Assembly: GCF_009765215.1 (NCBI RefSeq)
Contig: NZ_VLNV01000001.1
Location: 186,001-250,000 of the forward strand
Direction: 5' to 3'
DNA: 64,000 nt
From: Lysobacter prati
GTDB lineage: Bacteria > Pseudomonadota > Gammaproteobacteria > Xanthomonadales > Xanthomonadaceae
The notes below the pieces were generated by a model. It did not search any database, was not told where the DNA came from, and saw only the letters and a program-made list of their open reading frames with translations. Positions 59,289 to 64,000 of this stretch are shown piece by piece. Each line of letters starts with the position of its first letter. The stretch's first letter is position 1. Both the position numbers and the translations under genes were made by a program.

Positions 59289-62200
59289 GGGGTGACTCCT
59301 GCTTCGGCACCGTTGGGGTTGGCGGTGCTGGGATCGTCGCTGTCGGGCATGGCAGCGTGTCGCGCCGCTGCCGGCATGCGCCGTCCGAGCACCGCGAGGA
59401 TGGAGGGGACCAGGATCAGCGTGGCCGGCGTGCCGAACAGCAGGCCACCGATGACCGCGCGCCCAAGCGGCGCGTTCTGCTCGCCGCCTTCGCCCAGGCC
59501 AATGGCCATCGGGATGATGCCCAGGATCATTGCGCTGGCGGTCATCAGCACCGGTCGCAGGCGCACCGCAGCCGATTCGTACGCAGCCAGTTCCGGGTCG
59601 TGGCCGGCCGCGACGAGGCCGCGTGCAAAGCTGGTGACCAGCACGCTGTTGGCGGTGGACACGCCGATGACCATCATCACGCCCATCAATGCCGGCACGC
59701 TCAACGGCGTACCGGTGACGAACAGGCCGAACGCGGCACCCGCAATCGCCAGCGGCAGGCCCGACATCGCCACCAGTGGCTGTATCCACGACTGGAAGTT
59801 GACGACCAGCACCAGGAATACCAGCGCCGCCGACATCAGCAATCCGGCCGCGAGTTCGCTGTAGGCGCGGCTCATCTCGCCGGCCTGGCCGGCGATCTCG
59901 ATGCGGTTGCCGGGCTTGAGCTTGCCCTGCAGTTCGGTGGTGATCGCGGTGAGGCGGTCCTGCACCGAGCCCAGGTCGGTGCCTTCTACATTGGCCAGCA
60001 CGCTGATGGTCGGCGCCAGCGTGGTGCGTGCCAGGCTCGCCGGCACGCTGCGCGGCGTGACCGTGGCGATGTTGCGCAGCAGGACCGCCTGGCCGTCGTT
60101 GCCGATGCGCAGTGGTGCGTTGAGGAGCGTGTCGATGCTGGTCATGTTCACCGGCGGCGCCTGCACCTGCACGGTGTAGGCAATCGCGTTGACGGTGTCG
60201 GTCCAGTAGACCGGGGTGACCGTGCCCGACGAGCCGAGCACCGCCAGCACCGCGCGGCTGGCCTGTTGCGCGTCCAGGCCGAGCTGGGCGGCGCGGGTGC
60301 GATCGATGCGCACCTGGTATTCGGGCAGGTCGAGCACCTGGCGCAGGGCGACGTCGACCGCGCCGGGCACCTGCGTGAGGCGCTGCTCGATCTCGCGTGC
60401 GAGGGCGAGGTTGCCAGCCGCGTCACGACCGATCACGCGCACTTCGAATGCGGCGGCAGCCGAGCCGGCAAGCGTGCGGCTGGTGGCGTCGGGCGGTCGC
60501 TCGAACACTTTCGCGTCGGGGAAGCGCTCGGCGATGCGGCGACGGATCTGCACCAGATAGTCATGGCTGGAGTGATGCGGCGTACGCAGCTGCAGCATCA
60601 CTTCGGCTTCGAACGAGCCGACCACCGCACTGTCGACCAGCGACAGGTTGACCGCGTCGGGCATGCCGATCTGTTCGTAGACGGTCTGCAGTTCCGCGGC
60701 CGGGATGATCTTGCGGATCTCGCGCTGGATCTCGGTCAGGCGCGCGGCGGTTTCCTCCAGGCGCGTGCCGCTGGGCAGCCGCACCTGCAGCCGCAACTGG
60801 CCGGCATCGACCTGGGGGAAGTATTCGCGGCCGAGCGAGACCGCCGACACCGCGCCGATCGCGATCACCGCCAGCGCGGTCAGCGCCAGCACGCCACCGT
60901 GGTGGCCCAGTCGCACCAGCAGGGCGTGGTGGCGGTCGCGCAGCGAATCGAGCGTGTGCTCGACCTTGTGGTTGACCTTGAGCAGCGCGCGTTCGGCCTG
61001 CCAGCGCGGGTTCTCGCGGCTGCGGATGTCGGCCGGCAGCAGCAGGTAGCACAGCACTGGAATGAGCGTGCGCGACAACAGGAATGAGGCGAGCATGGCG
61101 AAGATCACCGCCAGTGCCAGCGGCGTGAACACCCACGCCGACAAGCCCGTCATCAGCAGGATGGGCGTGAGCACGATGCAGATCGAGATGGTCGAGACCA
61201 TTTCGGGGAACACCACTTCGCGGGCGCTGTCGAGGATCGCCGTGCGCACGTCCTTGCCCATGGCGATGTTGCGGTTGGTGTTCTCGACGTCGACCACCGC
61301 GTTGTCGACCAGGATGCCGATCGCCAGCGCCAGGCCGCCGAGCGTCATCACGTTGAAGGTGTAGCCGAGCAGGCTGAGCATCGTCACCGACGCCAGCAGT
61401 GCCAGTGGGATCGCCGACAGCACGATCAGGCTCGAACGCCAGGAGCCGATGAACACCAGCACCACCAGCGCCACCAGCAGGCCGACCAGCAGGACCTCAT
61501 GGCGGATCGAGTCGATGGCGTGGTCGACGAACACCGACTGGTCGAAGATCGGCTGGATGCGCGTACCGGTCGGCGCCGACGCTTCGATCTCGGGCAGGCG
61601 CTCGCGAACCGCGCGCACGATCTCGACCGCCGAAGCGCCGCCGAGCTTGATCAACGCCACCGCGACCGCGCTGGAGCCGTCCATGCGCGCGACGTTGGTC
61701 TGCAGCGCACCGCCGTCGCGGACCGAGGCGATGTCGCGGATGTAAATGACGGTGCCGTTGCGCGCGGCCACCGGGATTTCCAGGAACTCGGCTGCGCTGG
61801 CCGGGCTGGTATCGAGCGAGATCTGCATCTCGCGCGCGTTCTCGCGGATCGAACCGGAGGGCAGGGTGGGGCTGCCGCGCTCGAGCGCGGTGGTGACGTC
61901 GGCCGGGGTAAGGCCGTAGGTCTGCAACGCCGCAGGATTGAGATCCACCATGATCTGCCGCGCGGCGCCGCCATAGGGCAGGGTCATGCGGATGCCGGGA
62001 ATGGTCTGGATCTGCGAACGCAGTTGCAGGCGCGCGTAATCGTAGAGCTGCGCTTCGGTCAGCGAGTCCGACGACAGCACCAGCATCAGTACCGGCGTGC
62101 TGGAGACGTTGTTGCGGATCACCAGCGGCGGCGACGTGCCCGGCGGCATGCGCCTCAGGATGGTCTGCGATACCGCGGTGATCTGCCCCAGTGCACGGTC

Positions 62201-62506
62201 CAGGCTCACCGTTGGCTGGAAGTCGATGCGCACGATGCTGGCACCGGTGAGCGACTCGGAGCGCACTTCCTTGAGGTCGTCGACGGTGTTCATGATCGCC
62301 GCCTCCGAGAACGAGGTCAGCTTGGCCGCCATGTCCGCCGCCGGCAGGCCGTTGTACGTCCACACCAGGTTGACCGAGGGGATCCCGACTTCAGGCAGGA
62401 TGTCGGTCGGCATGCGCCGGGTCGCCAGCGTGCCGAACAACAGGATCAGGATCGCGAGCACGCCGATGGTGTACCGGCGGCTCAGGGCGTATTGGACAAT
62501 CCACAT
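59285..62506 (-). CDS. RND efflux transporter permease (AcrB/MdtB-like)
   Basis: A 1073-residue inner-membrane pump of the HAE/ACR type with 12 helices and two large periplasmic loops. It begins MWIVQYALSRRYTIGVLAIL, and the proton-relay helix has GILVDNAVVDVENTNRN with adjacent Asp. Further signatures are MPTDILPEVGIPSVNLVWTY and GVMMVIGVSTANSVLVTSFA. Start 62506 is preferred to the frame at 62548. The 229-bp gap upstream is shared with a divergent AraC regulator, which probably controls it. Substrates unknown. Confidence 0.93.
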   Translation of the reverse strand: MWIVQYALSRRYTIGVLAILILLFGTLATRRMPTDILPEVGIPSVNLVWTYNGLPAADMAAKLTSFSEAAIMNTVDDLKEVRSESLTGASIVRIDFQPTVSLDRALGQITAVSQTILRRMPPGTSPPLVIRNNVSSTPVLMLVLSSDSLTEAQLYDYARLQLRSQIQTIPGIRMTLPYGGAARQIMVDLNPAALQTYGLTPADVTTALERGSPTLPSGSIRENAREMQISLDTSPASAAEFLEIPVAARNGTVIYIRDIASVRDGGALQTNVARMDGSSAVAVALIKLGGASAVEIVRAVRERLPEIEASAPTGTRIQPIFDQSVFVDHAIDSIRHEVLLVGLLVALVVLVFIGSWRSSLIVLSAIPLALLASVTMLSLLGYTFNVMTLGGLALAIGILVDNAVVDVENTNRNIAMGKDVRTAILDSAREVVFPEMVSTISICIVLTPILLMTGLSAWVFTPLALAVIFAMLASFLLSRTLIPVLCYLLLPADIRSRENPRWQAERALLKVNHKVEHTLDSLRDRHHALLVRLGHHGGVLALTALAVIAIGAVSAVSLGREYFPQVDAGQLRLQVRLPSGTRLEETAARLTEIQREIRKIIPAAELQTVYEQIGMPDAVNLSLVDSAVVGSFEAEVMLQLRTPHHSSHDYLVQIRRRIAERFPDAKVFERPPDATSRTLAGSAAAAFEVRVIGRDAAGNLALAREIEQRLTQVPGAVDVALRQVLDLPEYQVRIDRTRAAQLGLDAQQASRAVLAVLGSSGTVTPVYWTDTVNAIAYTVQVQAPPVNMTSIDTLLNAPLRIGNDGQAVLLRNIATVTPRSVPASLARTTLAPTISVLANVEGTDLGSVQDRLTAITTELQGKLKPGNRIEIAGQAGEMSRAYSELAAGLLMSAALVFLVLVVNFQSWIQPLVAMSGLPLAIAGAAFGLFVTGTPLSVPALMGVMMVIGVSTANSVLVTSFARGLVAAGHDPELAAYESAAVRLRPVLMTASAMILGIIPMAIGLGEGGEQNAPLGRAVIGGLLFGTPATLILVPSILAVLGRRMPAAARHAAMPDSDDPSTANPNGAEAGVTP

Positions 62507-62735
62507 CTCGTGCGTCCCGTGGGGGTGGGGGCAGGTTCCGGCTTCCACGCCGACGGGCCGGCAGGCCTCGTCCGACGTAGCCAGATCCGTCCGCTTACGT
62601 TAGGGGCTCATGCCTCACCAGCGGTAGTACATTGCTGCTTGAAAATTGCCTGATCCTGCAAATCGACCAGATCAGCACATTCCGCGCCCGGATTGCGTCG
62701 ATAATTCCCATGTCAGGCCGGAAGGCGGGAACACC

Positions 62736-63671
62736 ATGAATCTCATTGCTTCCATGCCAGAAGTCACGCCCAGGAGCAGTTGTCCGAAGCTGGCCGAACT
62801 GGCGGACCGGATTGCCCGATTGACGCCGGGCGACGGTATCCATGCCACCGCCATCGACGCCCTCAGCCTGGTCCGGATCAGCACGCCCACGGCCTGCACG
62901 CCGGTGGTCTACGAACCGCGCCTGTGCATCGTCGCCCAGGGCAGCAAGGTCGCCATGCTCGACGGCCAGACGTATCACTACAACCCGCTCAATTACCTGG
63001 TGGTGTCAGTGACGTTGCCGGTATTCGGGCAGGTGGTGGAGGCCACGCCCGAGCATCCGTACCTGTGCCTGCGCCTGGACATCGACCCGGACGAAGTCGC
63101 CGGGCTGATCGCCGACACCGCCGACCAGGATTCGACGCAAGCGGGCGTGGACCCGGGCCTGTATGCGGCACGCGTCAACAGGCCGCTGATGGACGCGGTG
63201 TTGCGGCTGATGAGCCTGCTCGACACGCCCCGGGACCTGCCGGTGCTGGCGCCGATGGCGCAGCGCGAGATCCTCTACCGCGTATTGACCGGCGACCTCG
63301 GCCATCGCCTGCGCGCGATCGCCGCCACCGATGGCCGCTCGAGCCGCATCGCCCGCGCCGTGTCGACGCTGCGGCAACGCTACCTGCAGCCGCTGAGCAT
63401 CGACGAGCTGGCCAGCAGCGTGCACATGAGTACCTCGTCGTTCCACCACCAGTTCAAGGCGGTGACGACGATGTCGCCGTTGCAGTTCCAGAAGCACCTG
63501 CGCCTGCACGAGGCCCGCCGCCTGATGATGGCCGGTGGCATGGAAGCGATGAGCGCTGCGCGTCAGGTGGGCTACGAAAGCCCGTCGCAGTTCAGTCGTG
63601 AGTACAAGCGACTGTTCGGTGCGCCGCCGCGCTTCGAGGCCGGACGGGCGAGGGCGGTGCCGCAGGTCTGA
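62736..63671 (+). CDS. AraC family regulator with AraC_N (cupin-like) domain
   Basis: A 311-residue regulator with an AraC_N-type N-terminal half (TPTACTPVVYEPRLCIVAQG, HYNPLNYLVVSVTLPVFGQV, about residues 30-180) and a C-terminal double helix-turn-helix (IDELASSVHMSTSSFHHQFK, then MSAARQVGYESPSQFSREYK). The ATG at 62736 follows GGCGGGAA. Divergent from the RND pump; such regulators often control neighbouring oxidoreductase or efflux genes. Confidence 0.9.
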   Translation: MNLIASMPEVTPRSSCPKLAELADRIARLTPGDGIHATAIDALSLVRISTPTACTPVVYEPRLCIVAQGSKVAMLDGQTYHYNPLNYLVVSVTLPVFGQVVEATPEHPYLCLRLDIDPDEVAGLIADTADQDSTQAGVDPGLYAARVNRPLMDAVLRLMSLLDTPRDLPVLAPMAQREILYRVLTGDLGHRLRAIAATDGRSSRIARAVSTLRQRYLQPLSIDELASSVHMSTSSFHHQFKAVTTMSPLQFQKHLRLHEARRLMMAGGMEAMSAARQVGYESPSQFSREYKRLFGAPPRFEAGRARAVPQV

Positions 63672-63699
63672 TGACCCGGGGTTGATTCACACGACCGGC

Positions 63700-63969
63700 T
63701 TACACGTGCATCGAGACCAGCGAGGCGCGTAGTCCGGTTTCGTCGAACAGGCGCCGCAGGCGGCGCTCGACCTGGGAGAGATCCTCGAGTCCCGGTTGTG
63801 CATACAGCGAGTAGATCGGGCGGTTGTTGTCGGGATAACCGCCGGCCTTGCGACCCACGCTTACGTCCGGCGACTGGCACGCCCTGACCCAGATCGACTG
63901 CAGGGCCGTGGGGCTGATGCTCTGCCCGTTGCCGAGGGTGAAGCGGAAGATTGCAACCTGATGCTTCAT
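63700..63969 (-). CDS. small protein of unknown function
   Basis: An 89-residue protein (MKHQVAIFRFTLGNGQSISP to GLRASLVSMHV). No family is recognised. The pattern suggests a beta-strand, a helix (TALQSIWVRACQSP), a Gly/Asp/Asn loop and a charged helix (EDLSQVERRLRRLFDETG). GAGGCGGAC precedes the ATG at 63969. It lies 28 bp from the convergent AraC gene; the window ends 31 bp upstream. Confidence 0.6.
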   Translation of the reverse strand: MKHQVAIFRFTLGNGQSISPTALQSIWVRACQSPDVSVGRKAGGYPDNNRPIYSLYAQPGLEDLSQVERRLRRLFDETGLRASLVSMHV

Positions 63970-64000
63970 GGTGTCCGCCTCGATGGGGGTTGGCTGAGTA

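Noticed and set aside
59108-61087. 659-residue + strand frame
   Set aside because: Antisense to the RND pump and its adaptor; no recognisable domain.

Overview
The window is high-GC DNA from a gammaproteobacterium of the Xanthomonadaceae, most likely of the Lysobacter/Luteimonas type. This is inferred from gene content and order: a scpA-scpB-rluB cluster divergent from yciI-bolA, a complete ccmA-to-ccmI operon, a TonB-dependent receptor locus and xanthomonad-style REP repeats ending in GTCATCCC/GGGATGAC. It reads as chromosome. No insertion sequence, prophage, integrase or CRISPR array was seen.

Layout. 0-7.5 kb: 3' end of a class III PHA synthase, then small envelope or unknown genes (SGNH lipoprotein, DUF5329, PspC, DedA-rhodanese, NRDE protein, secreted alpha/beta hydrolase, DUF4242). 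7.5-21.4 kb: a large ATPase-LuxR regulator and two export clusters. One is AI-2E/PerM protein, outer-membrane factor, HlyD and DUF2955. The other is SDR, MFS and HlyD, divergent from a GlxA-type AraC regulator. 21.6-25.5 kb: a coiled-coil lipoprotein, an L,D-transpeptidase with a damaged-looking 5' end, tRNA-Leu(CAA), a DUF2214 membrane protein, cysteine dioxygenase and a MetX-family acyltransferase. 25.5-32.5 kb: cytochrome c maturation operon ccmABCDEFGHI on the minus strand. 32.6-40.6 kb: DUF3293 protein, an aminotransferase/omega-amidase pair, a YbaK-like deacylase, an AsmA-like protein and an NfeD-slipin pair. 40.6-45.4 kb: rluB with a very long Gly/Arg tail, scpB, scpA, and divergent yciI-bolA.

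45.5-57.6 kb is the most distinctive block, a glycan-use locus. It has a LacI repressor with a perfect palindromic operator, an Oar-like TonB receptor, a GH144/glycoamylase-type lipoprotein, a sugar ABC importer (binding protein and two permeases, no ATPase) and a 1076-residue discoidin/six-hairpin glycosidase-like protein. A beta-1,2-glucan-type substrate is a reasonable but unproven guess from the GH144-type enzyme. The last gene carries a REP pair at its 5' end that appears to encode part of its signal peptide. 57.7-64 kb: a VOC protein, an RND pump with its adaptor, a divergent AraC regulator and a small unknown gene.

Many gene pairs overlap by 1-4 bases (ATGA, GTGA or TGATG junctions), indicating translationally coupled operons. 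Start sites were chosen from Shine-Dalgarno sequences, signal peptides and junctions. All family names come from motif recognition by eye; no database search was possible.
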